Of a stretch of 64,000 nucleotides of DNA, positions 42,443 to 52,649 are shown one piece after another (position 1 is the stretch's first letter; each line of letters opens with the position of its first letter). The DNA is taken from the NCBI GenBank assembly GCA_009841115.1, contig VXML01000031.1:3010-67009 (forward strand), written 5' to 3'. The DNA comes from Gemmatimonadota bacterium (GTDB lineage Bacteria; Latescibacterota; UBA2968; UBA8231). A model generated the notes under the pieces. That model did not search any database and was not told the origin of the DNA. It saw nothing but the letters and a program-made list of their open reading frames with translations. Both the position numbers and the translations under genes were made by a program.

Positions 42443-43885
42443 TCAACTTATGCCGATGGCTTCTTTGGCTAGCTGGACACAGCGCTCAACATCGTAATCG
42501 CGCAAAATGGTGATTTTCTGGGTTTCCAATGAGCCTTCGGCGTGAATAGCCAACAGCTCGTTGTAACCACCAAAGGTCGAAGCCGTCAGATCGCGCACCA
42601 AATTGATCGCCTTTAGCCGCACTTCAGCATCGACGCCGCTTCCACCACCTAAGAAGTGTTCGATATAGCCTTTGGTCTCGGGATTGGCCAAGTCCTCTTC
42701 CGACGGCCCAGTGACCACTAGACCTCCGGCAATGTCCTGGACCCAAGACACAGCTTGGTGGTAGTTATTGGCAAAGTGGAATTTGGCCAAGTTGGTAAAG
42801 ACAATATTGGGCACGGCCGTGCCGTTTGCGGCGATGCGGCAGTCGTGGGCCGCAGCCAAGGTCAACCCTCGGACGGTCTCGGCATAGGTGATGAGCTTGG
42901 TCAGTTTCTCGCGCACGTGGCCAGCCTTGGCAATGCCGTTATAGTGGGCTAGGAGCGCCGCCGCCCCGATAAAGAGGTCGCAGAGCGGCGGTTTGTAGGA
43001 GGCGGCTGTAAAGCGATGGAATTCGACAAAGGCATTGGCCAGCGGCCCGGCGTATTGCCACTCCCCTTTGAGGAAGACGCGCTCGTTGGGAATAAAGACA
43101 TCGTCAAAGATCGTCAACGTGTCGATCATGCGGTGCTCGGAACTGACCGGGTGGTGAAACTGGCTCACCGGCGGCGAGCCAAAGGGGCTGGCTATTAGCT
43201 TGAGCCCCGGCGTATTGACCGGCGTGGCAAAGGCAACAGCATAGGCCGCGTCCTCCGCCTTAAGCGCACGGGTCGGCAAGACGATGAGTTCATCGACATA
43301 CGGGGCACATGTCGTATGGGCTTTGGCCCCGCGCACTACAATCCCATCGCTCCGCTCCTCGACAATGTGGACATAGTAATCGGGGTGCGCTTGCTGCGAA
43401 GGCAAGAGGCTGCGGTCTCCTTTTACGTCGGTTTGGGCCACGGCCAAGCTCAAGTCGCGCTGCTTGCATTCGCGGTGGAAGGCTTCTACGCGCGCGTTGT
43501 ATTGTCCACCGGCATTTTTGTCCAAATGATCGGAGACTAAGTCGAGGGCGAAAAGCGCGTCTGTACCGATTTCCTTAATTAGCAACACCACGCTGCTGCC
43601 CAGTCGCGTCGAACGCTCAATCATCTCGCGTCGGTTGAGCAAATCTGTGGCATCCGTCGGTGTTTTAAAGTAACGACTGACGGGTTCGCCCAGTTCATCA
43701 TCCATCCAGGTCATTAGGTCTCGATGCGCTGAGTCCTCGGCCAATTCAAAATCCAAGGCAACGTGATCAACCCCAATCCCCAAGTCGTCGTGTGCGGTTA
43801 CGTCCTCGACCTGCGCTCCTCGGTGATACACTTCGCGTCCGTCGCGCAAGCCCTCTTTGAATTCAGCGGCGCTACGCAAGCCCAT
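42443..43885 (-). CDS. HpaB/4-hydroxybutyryl-CoA dehydratase family flavoprotein
   Basis: 480 residues of the family that joins 4-hydroxyphenylacetate 3-monooxygenase (FADH2-using) and 4-hydroxybutyryl-CoA dehydratase (AbfD). Landmarks are AQTDVKGDRSLLP (about 160), VVRGAKAHTTCAPYVDELIVLPTRAL, FDDVFIPNERVFL and FIGAAALLAHYNG. From memory, AbfD has four Fe-S ligands (three Cys, one His); the Cys-bearing segments here read LNRREMIERSTRLG and FHRFTAASYKPP, with only the His kept. So a flavin monooxygenase/dehydrogenase-like role is likelier than an AbfD dehydratase. It lies 16 bases downstream of the fused beta-oxidation gene, hinting at CoA-ester chemistry. Confidence 0.85.
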   Translation of the reverse strand: MGLRSAAEFKEGLRDGREVYHRGAQVEDVTAHDDLGIGVDHVALDFELAEDSAHRDLMTWMDDELGEPVSRYFKTPTDATDLLNRREMIERSTRLGSSVVLLIKEIGTDALFALDLVSDHLDKNAGGQYNARVEAFHRECKQRDLSLAVAQTDVKGDRSLLPSQQAHPDYYVHIVEERSDGIVVRGAKAHTTCAPYVDELIVLPTRALKAEDAAYAVAFATPVNTPGLKLIASPFGSPPVSQFHHPVSSEHRMIDTLTIFDDVFIPNERVFLKGEWQYAGPLANAFVEFHRFTAASYKPPLCDLFIGAAALLAHYNGIAKAGHVREKLTKLITYAETVRGLTLAAAHDCRIAANGTAVPNIVFTNLAKFHFANNYHQAVSWVQDIAGGLVVTGPSEEDLANPETKGYIEHFLGGGSGVDAEVRLKAINLVRDLTASTFGGYNELLAIHAEGSLETQKITILRDYDVERCVQLAKEAIGIS

Positions 43886-43901
43886 AAAGTCCTCTTCCCT
43901 T

Positions 43902-46178
43902 TCAATTCTTCAATGGTTTACCCGTGTGCAGCATGTGCGCGATGCGCTCTCGCGTGCGCTTGGTGCCACATAGTTGCAGAAAGACCTCGCGTTCCAAATC
44001 GAGCAAGTCGCGCTCCTCTACTTGTCGGCGCGCTCCACCACCTCCTGTAAGCACCCGTGCCAGACCGCGCCCTACGACCACATCGTGTTCGCTAAGCTGC
44101 CCAGCGGCCCGGTCTGCATCTATGCGCTCGTGCAAAAGCGCCAGTCCTTCGTCTCCAGTGACCTCTACTCCATCCAGCGTGTTAGCGCAGTAGCCTGTGG
44201 CAAACAAGCTGCGCAATCTAGCTGCGGCCCGCTTTAAGAGTTGGCCCTCGGCAAAGACAATTTCGTCGTCAGCACCGAGGAGACCCCAAGCTTGGGCTTG
44301 GAAGGCGCTGTCGCTGAAGTTTCCAGTAAAAATTGTCTCAAACGCGACTCCTATATCGCTTGCTCCCCTCCGCGCCATCTCCATACAGCCGCCGCTGCCG
44401 GGGATTAGACCGACCTTGGTTTCCACCAATCCCATGCCTAGCTCAGCCGTCGCCACGCGCCCAGCGGCACCCAAGGCGAACTCGCACCCGCCTCCCAGCA
44501 CCAAGCCGCGGAGAGCCGCGACGACCGGGAAAGACGCGTAGCGCAGCGCTTGCACGGCCTCCTGAAAAGCAGCGACGAACGCTTCCAGCCCCGCCCAATC
44601 GCTCTCATCGACGAGCTTGGCCACGTGCTTCAAGTCGGCACCGACCGAGAACAAAGAGCCAGCACCGGCGAGTACCAAGCCAGTAAAGGGGGCTGTATCC
44701 ACTGCGTGATGGACGGCTTCCAGGGCCGCTGGCCCTAAGACATTCATCTTGCCGCTGAAAACCAGCGCCCCCAAACCCTCGTCCAGTTCGACCAAGTACG
44801 CTCCGTCATTGGACCAGATGGCTCGCTCGGCAGCTAGCTTATCCCAATCGTCGGCTGGCGGTTGCCAGCTTTCGCGCCGCAACCGAGTCGGTGAGAACGC
44901 GCCTTTTTCGTGGTAAAAATGCGTTTCACCCACATCGAGCAATTGAGCGGCGAGATCGGGTACCCGCTGCTGGTTGGCTTCCAGACCGCTGACAACCTCT
45001 TCGACGCCGAAGAGATCCCACAACTCAAAAGGCCCTAGCGCCCAGTTAAACCCCCAGCACATTGCCTGATCGATTTGGCCGATATCACCGGCTATATCGG
45101 CCGCGTGCTCGGCAGCGTAGGACAGCACAGCCATGAGATGCGCCCTCCCCAACTGGCCCCACGGGCCTGAATCGTTCCATAAGGCGCGGAGGCGGCGTTC
45201 CGGTGAACGCTCGCTCAACGCCGATTCCAAGGCACCCAACTCCACCTTTTGCAAGGGTTGATAGTCGAAGGTATCCAAATCGAGGGACTCAATGCCCGCC
45301 TCGGCCTTGCGGTAGAAACCGGCGTTGACCTTGGCCCCGAGCAAATTCTCCTCCAACATGCGCCGATAAAACGCCGGCAGCGCAAAAAGCGACCGCCACG
45401 GGTCCTCCGGCAATCCTTCATAGCTGGTCTCAGCCACGTGCGCGACTGTGTCCAAGCCCACGATGTCGCAGACGCGCAAGGTCGCGCTTGGGGGCCGCCC
45501 CATCAGAGGGCCGGTCAGCGCGTCAACTTCAGCCACACTTAGTCCATCCCGTTCCATCCTCTGCAACATGTCGCAGGCGGCAAAAACCCACAGGCGATTG
45601 CCGATGAAATTAGGTGTGTCCCGGCCACAGACTACGCCCTTGCCCAACTCCCCAGCGAGAAAATCCACCATCTGCTGGACGATAGCCGGCTCGGTATCCG
45701 ACCCAGGTATGACTTCGACCAACTTCATGTAGCGCGGCGGATTAAAGAAATGTACCCCGAGGAAGCGGCGGCAAAACTCCGGCGAGCGGCCGCGCGCCAA
45801 CTCGGCGATAGATAACCCCGAGGTATTGCTACTGATGATCAATCCGTCGTGCAGGTACGGCTCCAGTCGAGCCAGCAACGCTCGCTTGGGCGCATTTTCT
45901 TCTACTACGGCTTCAATGACCCAATCGGCCTCTCCAACACAGGCTAAATCCTCCAAGCTCCCTAGCTGGATGCGTTGGGCCATCTCCGCTAGATAGAAAG
46001 CGGGCGGGCGATTCGCGAGGGTCTTTTCCAACCCCTGACGCGCGCGACCCGCCTCATCGCCTGCCAGTGGCAAGTCGAGGAGATGCACCTTGTGGCCCGC
46101 ACAGGCTAGCAGAGCCGCGATTTGCCCTCCCATGACTCCAGCGCCGAGCACCACTACATTTTTCGCTTCTTCAGCCAT
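43902..46178 (-). CDS. Fused 3-hydroxyacyl-CoA dehydrogenase / enoyl-CoA hydratase (FadN-like)
   Basis: 758 residues in the order dehydrogenase then hydratase, as in Bacillus FadN, not FadB. The NAD motif VVVLGAGVMGGQIAALLACAG is at residues 9-30, with SNTSGLSIAELA and HFFNPPRYMKLVEVIPG later. The crotonase part begins at about 470 (MNVLGPAALEAVHHAVD) with ALRGLVLGGGCEFAL for the oxyanion hole. It does two steps of beta-oxidation. Thiolase and acyl-CoA dehydrogenase genes are not in the window. Its start overlaps the small HTH gene by 8 bases. Confidence 0.93.
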   Translation of the reverse strand: MAEEAKNVVVLGAGVMGGQIAALLACAGHKVHLLDLPLAGDEAGRARQGLEKTLANRPPAFYLAEMAQRIQLGSLEDLACVGEADWVIEAVVEENAPKRALLARLEPYLHDGLIISSNTSGLSIAELARGRSPEFCRRFLGVHFFNPPRYMKLVEVIPGSDTEPAIVQQMVDFLAGELGKGVVCGRDTPNFIGNRLWVFAACDMLQRMERDGLSVAEVDALTGPLMGRPPSATLRVCDIVGLDTVAHVAETSYEGLPEDPWRSLFALPAFYRRMLEENLLGAKVNAGFYRKAEAGIESLDLDTFDYQPLQKVELGALESALSERSPERRLRALWNDSGPWGQLGRAHLMAVLSYAAEHAADIAGDIGQIDQAMCWGFNWALGPFELWDLFGVEEVVSGLEANQQRVPDLAAQLLDVGETHFYHEKGAFSPTRLRRESWQPPADDWDKLAAERAIWSNDGAYLVELDEGLGALVFSGKMNVLGPAALEAVHHAVDTAPFTGLVLAGAGSLFSVGADLKHVAKLVDESDWAGLEAFVAAFQEAVQALRYASFPVVAALRGLVLGGGCEFALGAAGRVATAELGMGLVETKVGLIPGSGGCMEMARRGASDIGVAFETIFTGNFSDSAFQAQAWGLLGADDEIVFAEGQLLKRAAARLRSLFATGYCANTLDGVEVTGDEGLALLHERIDADRAAGQLSEHDVVVGRGLARVLTGGGGARRQVEERDLLDLEREVFLQLCGTKRTRERIAHMLHTGKPLKN

Positions 46179-46425
46179 TTTCTTCCCCCGTCGGAAAGAG
46201 GGAGAGTTGATCTGAATTGGACGACACCGCCCTTCCCCGCAAGAGCACCGATCCTTCGTGGTGTAGGGCCAACCAACGCTCGATTTCGCTCAGGCGAAAC
46301 CGCACTAGCTTGCCAAATCTATAATGGGGAATCTGGCCGCGACGGACCATGCGACGCACTGTGGAGGACGAACAGCGAAGATAGGCGGCGACCTCTCTGG
46401 CGATCATCATCTTTTCCTGCACCAT
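46171..46425 (-). CDS. Small excisionase-type HTH protein
   Basis: 84 residues. A MerR/excisionase-like helix-turn-helix (HTH_17) fills residues about 5-55: MIAREVAAYLRCSSSTVRRMVRRGQIPHYRFGKLVRFRLSEIERWL (read in part). Such small proteins bind DNA in excisionases or local regulators. No integrase, attachment site or phage gene is near, so this is probably a regulator of its neighbours. The C-terminal tail (SNSDQLSLFPTGEENG) is unrelated. It is translationally coupled to the beta-oxidation gene downstream. Confidence 0.85.
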   Translation of the reverse strand: MVQEKMMIAREVAAYLRCSSSTVRRMVRRGQIPHYRFGKLVRFRLSEIERWLALHHEGSVLLRGRAVSSNSDQLSLFPTGEENG

Positions 46426-46443
46426 AGCTCTGCATCCCAGTGC

Positions 46444-46884
46444 TCAGCAACGGAGAAAGCGGTCAGCTACAAAGAAATTGTTGTCCGTCTCCTGAATGGA
46501 AACTTCAATGTGGTACTGATAGCCGCGCTGTGGTAATAGCCCCTGCAATATCTCGGTCGCTTGGTCTAGGCAGTACTCGGCCACGTTTTCCACACTCGGA
46601 TTTTCGCCTGGCATGACCACGACGCCCTGTGGATCGAAGAGCTTGGCGTCGAGAAAGGTCGCATCCCGCGCGGAAATCAACATCTTGTGATCCAAGAATT
46701 TGAAGATGTCCTTGAGCGCGCCGAAGTCAACGGACATATCCAGTTTTTCCAGCCGCGGAAAACGCTCGGTGCGGATGACGAATGCGCCGCGCCAGGTATG
46801 CCCGTGGACGTAGGCACATTTGCCGTCGTAGTCTAGCTGCCGATGGGCGGCGTGAAATTTACCCCTCGCCTTAATGGTCTCCAT
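46444..46884 (-). CDS. queD: 6-carboxytetrahydropterin synthase / PTPS family (QueD-like)
   Basis: 146 residues from the ATG at 46884, with GAGGGGG upstream; a TTG 6 codons earlier is possible. Zinc histidines are visible in FHAAHRQL and YVHGHTW, with the catalytic Cys in GKCAYVHGH. The family converts dihydroneopterin triphosphate to 6-carboxy- or 6-pyruvoyl-tetrahydropterin; in most bacteria this leads to queuosine. folE, which makes its substrate, is at 51468-52094 on the same strand. QueC and QueE are not in the window, so a different pterin use is possible. Confidence 0.88.
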   Translation of the reverse strand: METIKARGKFHAAHRQLDYDGKCAYVHGHTWRGAFVIRTERFPRLEKLDMSVDFGALKDIFKFLDHKMLISARDATFLDAKLFDPQGVVVMPGENPSVENVAEYCLDQATEILQGLLPQRGYQYHIEVSIQETDNNFFVADRFLRC

Positions 46885-47143
46885 GCGGGCTATCCCCCTC
46901 AACCCTTGCCAGCGCTTTCTCCAAACGAGTGCGGTAGTACCAAGTCCCTACCGACGTGAGAGCCTGTAACGCAATGACGTAGTAGAGCGCCTTGCCAGCA
47001 GCTCGCGCCCACTCGGCCGTCGAGACCGTGGTTAGGATGATAATCAGCGCAAAAGCCACGAGTATGACCCCGGTGTTAATGCGGAGTATCTTCTGGCACA
47101 GCGCCAGTGCTTTGTGTCGTGATGCGTTGGTGTTTTGCGCCAT
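46871..47143 (-). CDS. Small two-TM membrane protein
   Basis: 90 residues from the ATG at 47143. No family is recognised. Two hydrophobic segments (about 20-42, INTGVILVAFALIIILTTVS, and about 52-75, ALYYVIALQALTSVGTWYY) lie between basic ends; the C terminus is HGDH. It overlaps the queD start by 14 bases and follows dxr by four bases, so it is part of the rny-dxr-queD unit. A role in a membrane complex is possible but unproven. Confidence 0.6.
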   Translation of the reverse strand: MAQNTNASRHKALALCQKILRINTGVILVAFALIIILTTVSTAEWARAAGKALYYVIALQALTSVGTWYYRTRLEKALARVEGDSPHGDH

Positions 47144-47147
47144 AAAT

Positions 47148-48314
47148 TTACCCTGCCCGCCCGGCGACCCACTCCCGGGCCAGCCGCCGTGCACAGCAAT
47201 CCTCGTCTAGTATGGATTCGAGCGAAACCACCTCCTGTGTGCCGCAGCGTGCCAACACGTCGCGGTTCAGGTCGGCGATATCAAGAAATCCGATTTTCCG
47301 CGCCAGAAAAGCCCCCACTGCCTCCTCGTTGGCCGCGTTGAGAACGGCTGGAAAGGTCCCACCACTCCGGCCTGCTTCGTAGCACAAATCCAAACAGGGA
47401 AAATTCGCTCTGTCTGGCGCGGCGAAACTCAGTTGACCTACTTGATTGAGATCGAGATTGTCGAGAGGAACCTCCCGCCGCTCTGGGTGAGTCAGCGCGT
47501 ATTGGATCGGCAGCATCATATCGGTCTTGCCCATGTGCGCCAACAGCGATCCATCGGCGAATTCAACCAGTGCATGCACAACCGATTGTCGGTGGACGAC
47601 CACATCCACTTGTTCGACCGCCAAGCCAAAGAGCCAAGCCGCCTCAATGACTTCAAAGCCTTTGTTCATCAGGGTTGCTGAATCTACGCTGATCTTGGCA
47701 CCCATTTTCCAAGTGGGGTGCTCAATGGCCTGCTCCGGGGTAATGTCGCGCATCTGTTCGCGATTGCGCCCCCAAAACGGCCCTCCAGAGGCCGTGAGAA
47801 TTATCCGCTTCAGACTTTTGCGATCTTCGCCTTTCAGGCACTGCCAAATGGCGTTAGGCTCACTATCCAATGGCAGCACGGTCCCCCCGCCGCGCTCGGC
47901 TTGCTGCAAAATTAAACCGCCCGCCATGACCAAGGGTTCTTTGTTGGCCATGGCCACGGTCTTGCCCTGTGCCAACGCCGCCAGCGTCGGCGCGAGGCCG
48001 ACGGCGCCGACAAGCCCATTGAGCACCAGATCTGCTTCCGGCATGGTGGCCAGTTCACACAGCCCCTCTGCACCGCAAACCACCTCGACCTGCGGTACTG
48101 CGCTCTGCACCCGCTCTCTGGCCTCGGTATCTATAACGCAAATTTTTTGCGGCTTCCAACAATGCGCGCGCGCAATCAGCTTTTCGACCTTGGACCCACC
48201 TGCCAATCCCACGATCTCGTACCCATTTCCCAAGTTTTCGAGGACTTTGAAACACGTGTCGCCAATGGATCCAGTGCAGCCGAGAACGACGATTTTTTTA
48301 GGGTCGTCAGCCAT
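47148..48314 (-). CDS. dxr: 1-deoxy-D-xylulose 5-phosphate reductoisomerase
   Basis: 388 residues from the ATG at 48314, the usual length. The NADPH motif VVLGCTGSIGDTCFKVL is at the N terminus, with NKEPLVMAGGL, LPLDSEPNAIWQCL, LTASGGPFWG and KISVDSATLMNKGFEVIEA (metal and substrate site). The enzyme makes 2-C-methyl-D-erythritol 4-phosphate, the committed MEP step to isoprenoids, in the cytosol. It follows rny closely (17 bases). An open frame extends upstream over the rny tail, but the shorter start fits the family. Confidence 0.96.
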   Translation of the reverse strand: MADDPKKIVVLGCTGSIGDTCFKVLENLGNGYEIVGLAGGSKVEKLIARAHCWKPQKICVIDTEARERVQSAVPQVEVVCGAEGLCELATMPEADLVLNGLVGAVGLAPTLAALAQGKTVAMANKEPLVMAGGLILQQAERGGGTVLPLDSEPNAIWQCLKGEDRKSLKRIILTASGGPFWGRNREQMRDITPEQAIEHPTWKMGAKISVDSATLMNKGFEVIEAAWLFGLAVEQVDVVVHRQSVVHALVEFADGSLLAHMGKTDMMLPIQYALTHPERREVPLDNLDLNQVGQLSFAAPDRANFPCLDLCYEAGRSGGTFPAVLNAANEEAVGAFLARKIGFLDIADLNRDVLARCGTQEVVSLESILDEDCCARRLAREWVAGRAG

Positions 48315-48330
48315 TTCAGTTGAGGCGAAT

Positions 48331-49989
48331 TTAGCTACCGGCACTCCCTCTATGGCCTCCGTTGCGCGGCCGACGACCGCTCCTATTGCGAGCGTCGCCA
48401 TTGCGCCGATCTCCACGTCCTCGCTCGGTATGACGCACCACCTGCGTCTGACGCACGACCACGACCTTAACTTGGCCGGCAAAAGTCAACTCGGTCTTGA
48501 CCCGCTCAGCTATGTCGAACGCCAGCATCTCAGCGTCTTCATCCCCGATCTGTTCGCCACAGACCATGACGCGAATCTCGCGGCCGGCATTGATGGCGTA
48601 CACGTCTGTAACGCCCGCAAACGAAGTCGCGATTTCTTCCAAACGCATAATGCGGCGGGTATAACCTTCGAGGTCCTCGCGCCGTCCTCCGGGCCGTATC
48701 GACGATATAGTATCGGCCGCCTTGACCAAGAAGCAGATCGGCGAAAGGCGATCATGGTCCTCGTGGTGCTCGGCGATGACTTCCTTGACGGTCAGATGCT
48801 CGTCGAATTGCTCGCCTAGCTTGATACCCAATTCGACGTGGCCTCCTTCTAGCTCCTTACTGACGGTCTTACCGATATCGTGCAAGAGGCCTGCCCGCTT
48901 GGCCAACGGCACATCCAATCCAACCTCGGCAGCCATCCCTCCGGCCAAATGGGCGACCTCTAGGCAGTGCTGTAAAAGGTTTTGTCCAAAGCTAGCGCGA
49001 TATTTGAGCATGCCCACATAATAGGGCAAATCAGCGTGGTACTGGCTAGCCCCAATCTCGCTGAGGGCGCTCTTACCAACCTCGACCATATCTTGGTCTA
49101 GGGTCTTGCGGCACTCCTCTACTACTTCCTCAATCTTGGTTGGAGTGAAACCGCCGCTGCTGATTAGCTGCTGCATGGCACGGCTAGCCACTTCGCGCCG
49201 CGCTGGATCGTAGGACGAAAGCAACACGGCGTCAGGCGTATCATCGACCACGACTTTGACTCCGGTCGCCGTCTCAAATGCACGCACGTTTCGTCCTTCT
49301 TTGCCGATGATGCGACTTTTGATTCCCTCGTTGGGCAAGGGCACAGTCGAGGTGACTAAGTGGACGGTCTCTTCAACTGCACAACGCTGAATAGCTTGGG
49401 CGATGATTTTTTTAGCTTCTCGATCTGACTCTTCCTTAGCCTTGGTGCGCTCGCTGCGGATCATGGCCGCCGCCCGTCCGCGCACCTCGCCGGCCAGATG
49501 CTCCATCATCTGTTCGCGCGCCTCGTCCGCAGGTAGCCCGCTAGCCAATTCTAGACGTTGCTGATAATCGGCGCGCATTTGACCTAGGTCTTCTTCTTCT
49601 TCTTTTAAGGTCCGTTCGCGCTGGCCAATCCGCTGCTCCTGATTTTTAAGGCGATTCCACGCCCGGTTCTGCTCTTCTTTCTGGCTATTGAGATCGCGCA
49701 CGAACTGCGCTAAGCTCTTATCACGGCGGTTCAGACCGGCCAACTGATCTTCTAACTCGGCCTCTTGGCGAGCTTTGGTTTTATACCAGTCATCCCGTTC
49801 TTCGAGCAAGCTCAGCCGCACTGCACGCTCCTCTTCGGCTAGCTGCTGCCGCACCCGGTCTTCTGCCTCTTTCTCCACTTGGGGCAGGATGCCCCTTTTT
49901 AATTGATAACTCAGCAGAAAACCCAGACCACCGCCCAAAGCGAGCAGGCCCGAACCCACTAATGCTTGGATCATATCTGGATATTCCAT
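48331..49989 (-). CDS. rny: Ribonuclease Y
   Basis: 552 residues. An N-terminal membrane helix (about 7-27), a long coiled coil (about 30-200), a KH domain with IIGKEGRNVRAFETATG, and an HD domain with LLHDIGK and EHHEDHD. It is the membrane-anchored endoribonuclease that starts mRNA decay in many bacteria lacking RNase E. The C terminus has about 25 residues beyond the family's usual VxRE...A end, rich in Arg/Gly (GRGDRRNGDARNRSGRRPRN...). All catalytic residues are intact. It is the first gene of the unit that contains dxr and queD. Confidence 0.95.
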   Translation of the reverse strand: MEYPDMIQALVGSGLLALGGGLGFLLSYQLKRGILPQVEKEAEDRVRQQLAEEERAVRLSLLEERDDWYKTKARQEAELEDQLAGLNRRDKSLAQFVRDLNSQKEEQNRAWNRLKNQEQRIGQRERTLKEEEEDLGQMRADYQQRLELASGLPADEAREQMMEHLAGEVRGRAAAMIRSERTKAKEESDREAKKIIAQAIQRCAVEETVHLVTSTVPLPNEGIKSRIIGKEGRNVRAFETATGVKVVVDDTPDAVLLSSYDPARREVASRAMQQLISSGGFTPTKIEEVVEECRKTLDQDMVEVGKSALSEIGASQYHADLPYYVGMLKYRASFGQNLLQHCLEVAHLAGGMAAEVGLDVPLAKRAGLLHDIGKTVSKELEGGHVELGIKLGEQFDEHLTVKEVIAEHHEDHDRLSPICFLVKAADTISSIRPGGRREDLEGYTRRIMRLEEIATSFAGVTDVYAINAGREIRVMVCGEQIGDEDAEMLAFDIAERVKTELTFAGQVKVVVVRQTQVVRHTERGRGDRRNGDARNRSGRRPRNGGHRGSAGS

Positions 49990-50086
49990 TGCTGTCCACC
50001 CTGATGGTCTTAAGATTTAAGGTTGCTAATAGATAAGACATACGAGTCCACAAGGGCAAATGCCAGTCCTTGTGACTGCCCGCTCG

Positions 50087-51448
<1,362 letters not shown>

Positions 51449-51467
51449 GAGTTCGTCCCGTGCTGCT

Positions 51468-52094
51468 TCAATCTTTCTTGATTAAGTTGAAAAATTCCTC
51501 GCGCACTATCGGCTCGGCAAAACGGCCCCGGAGTGCCGAAGTAGTCGTTATCGCTCCGGGCCTTTCTACCCCTCGCATCTCCATACACAAATGCCGAGCC
51601 TCCATTACGACGATGGATCCTTTGGGCACCAACTTGGCTTCGAGGAAGTCCACAATTTGCTGGGTGAGACGCTCTTGGAGTTGAGGCCGACGGGCATAGA
51701 ATTCGACGATGCGCACGATTTTGCTCAAGCCGACGATCGTATCTCCAGGTATGTAGGCTATGTGCGCCTTGCCAAAAAACGGGATTATGTGGTGGGAACA
51801 AACCGAAAAAAACTCGATGTCCTTGACGATCACCATGTTGTCGTAGCCATCGCTATTGGGAAAACAGGTAATCTCCGGTTCGCCTTGGTCGTCCAGTTCC
51901 CGAAAGATCTCCATGTACATCCGCCCGACGCGGTCTGGGGTGCGCCGCAAGTGCGGATCGCTCAAGTCGAGCCCCAAAACCTGCATGATCTGGGCGAAGT
52001 GGCCGGCTATTTCGGCAGCCTTGGCCTTGTTCTGGCCCTGAAGCCAGGTCGGAGTATCTCGCTCGCCGAGCGACCCTTCCGTCACATCTTCCAT
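51468..52094 (-). CDS. folE: GTP cyclohydrolase I
   Basis: 208 residues. Zinc motif CSHHIIPFFGKAHIAYIPG with its Cys and His ligands, plus PHLRRTPDRVGRMYMEIFREL and the C-terminal EARHLCMEMRG with a second zinc Cys. The enzyme opens GTP to form dihydroneopterin triphosphate for folate, queuosine or other pterins. It is followed by the aminomutase-like gene. A hairpin (52123-52159) separates it from the peroxiredoxin gene upstream, so a weak terminator or attenuator may sit before it. Confidence 0.96.
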   Translation of the reverse strand: MEDVTEGSLGERDTPTWLQGQNKAKAAEIAGHFAQIMQVLGLDLSDPHLRRTPDRVGRMYMEIFRELDDQGEPEITCFPNSDGYDNMVIVKDIEFFSVCSHHIIPFFGKAHIAYIPGDTIVGLSKIVRIVEFYARRPQLQERLTQQIVDFLEAKLVPKGSIVVMEARHLCMEMRGVERPGAITTTSALRGRFAEPIVREEFFNLIKKD

Positions 52095-52122
52095 TGCGCA
52101 CCTTCCTTTGCGGGCTCTATAA

Positions 52123-52159
52123 AGAGTGGGGCAAAGCCGTCTATGCCTTGCCCCACTCT
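52123..52159 (-). terminator. Hairpin between the peroxiredoxin gene and folE
   Basis: A perfect 12-base-pair stem: on the minus strand AGAGTGGGGCAA and TTGCCCCACTCT, with a 13-base loop, then TTTATAG. It lies 19 bases after the peroxiredoxin stop. The T-run is weak, so it is either a partial terminator or an attenuating structure before folE. Confidence 0.6.
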
Positions 52160-52178
52160 GCTGCGAAAACGAAGTGCC

Positions 52179-52646
52179 TCAGTTGAGCGACTGCAAACAG
52201 GCCTTAATGGCCGCGAAATCCGGCAGAACCTTGGGGTTGTCGGATACCCAAGCGTAGCGGACGATGCCCTGCCCATCGACGACGAAAGCCGAGCGCTTGG
52301 CGACGCCTTTGAAGCCCAACAGATCTTCGTGCTGGGCACCGTACCCAGCGGAGACTTCCTTGTTGAAATCGCTGAGCAGTGGGATCTCAATACCTTCCTT
52401 TTCGGCCCAAGCGCTGAGGCTAAACGGACTATCGACGCTGATTCCCAAGACTTGGGCATCAAGCTCTTGGTATGCATTGATTCCGGCGGAAATCTCGCAC
52501 AACTCCTGCGTACAAACGCCGGTGAAAGCTAGCGGCACGAAGAGCAAGACGACGTTTTTACCAGCGAAATCGCCGAGACTTACGTCCTCCATATCCGCAT
52601 TCTTGAGAGTGAACGCGGGCGCTGTATCTCCTACTTGAATCGCCAT
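52179..52646 (-). CDS. Peroxiredoxin (AhpE/Bcp-like)
   Basis: 155 residues with GGGGAG before the ATG. The peroxidatic Cys is C45 in FVPLAFTGVCTQELC, with C50 a possible resolving Cys five residues on. The short length and motif resemble the AhpE/1-Cys branch more than AhpC. It reduces hydrogen peroxide or organic peroxides in the cytosol. It is encoded three bases after sodA in the same unit, so superoxide and the peroxide it produces are handled together. Confidence 0.93.
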   Translation of the reverse strand: MAIQVGDTAPAFTLKNADMEDVSLGDFAGKNVVLLFVPLAFTGVCTQELCEISAGINAYQELDAQVLGISVDSPFSLSAWAEKEGIEIPLLSDFNKEVSAGYGAQHEDLLGFKGVAKRSAFVVDGQGIVRYAWVSDNPKVLPDFAAIKACLQSLN

Positions 52647-52649
52647 CTG

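Noticed and set aside
46171..46425. Excisionase-like HTH as a sign of a mobile element
   Set aside because: No integrase, recombinase, phage gene or attachment repeat is near, and the gene is coupled to a beta-oxidation gene.
47527..48819. 430-residue plus-strand open frame across dxr and rny
   Set aside because: It is antisense to two complete, highly conserved genes, is rich in Ser/Pro/Thr and has no recognisable motif. Open antisense frames are expected in GC-rich coding DNA.
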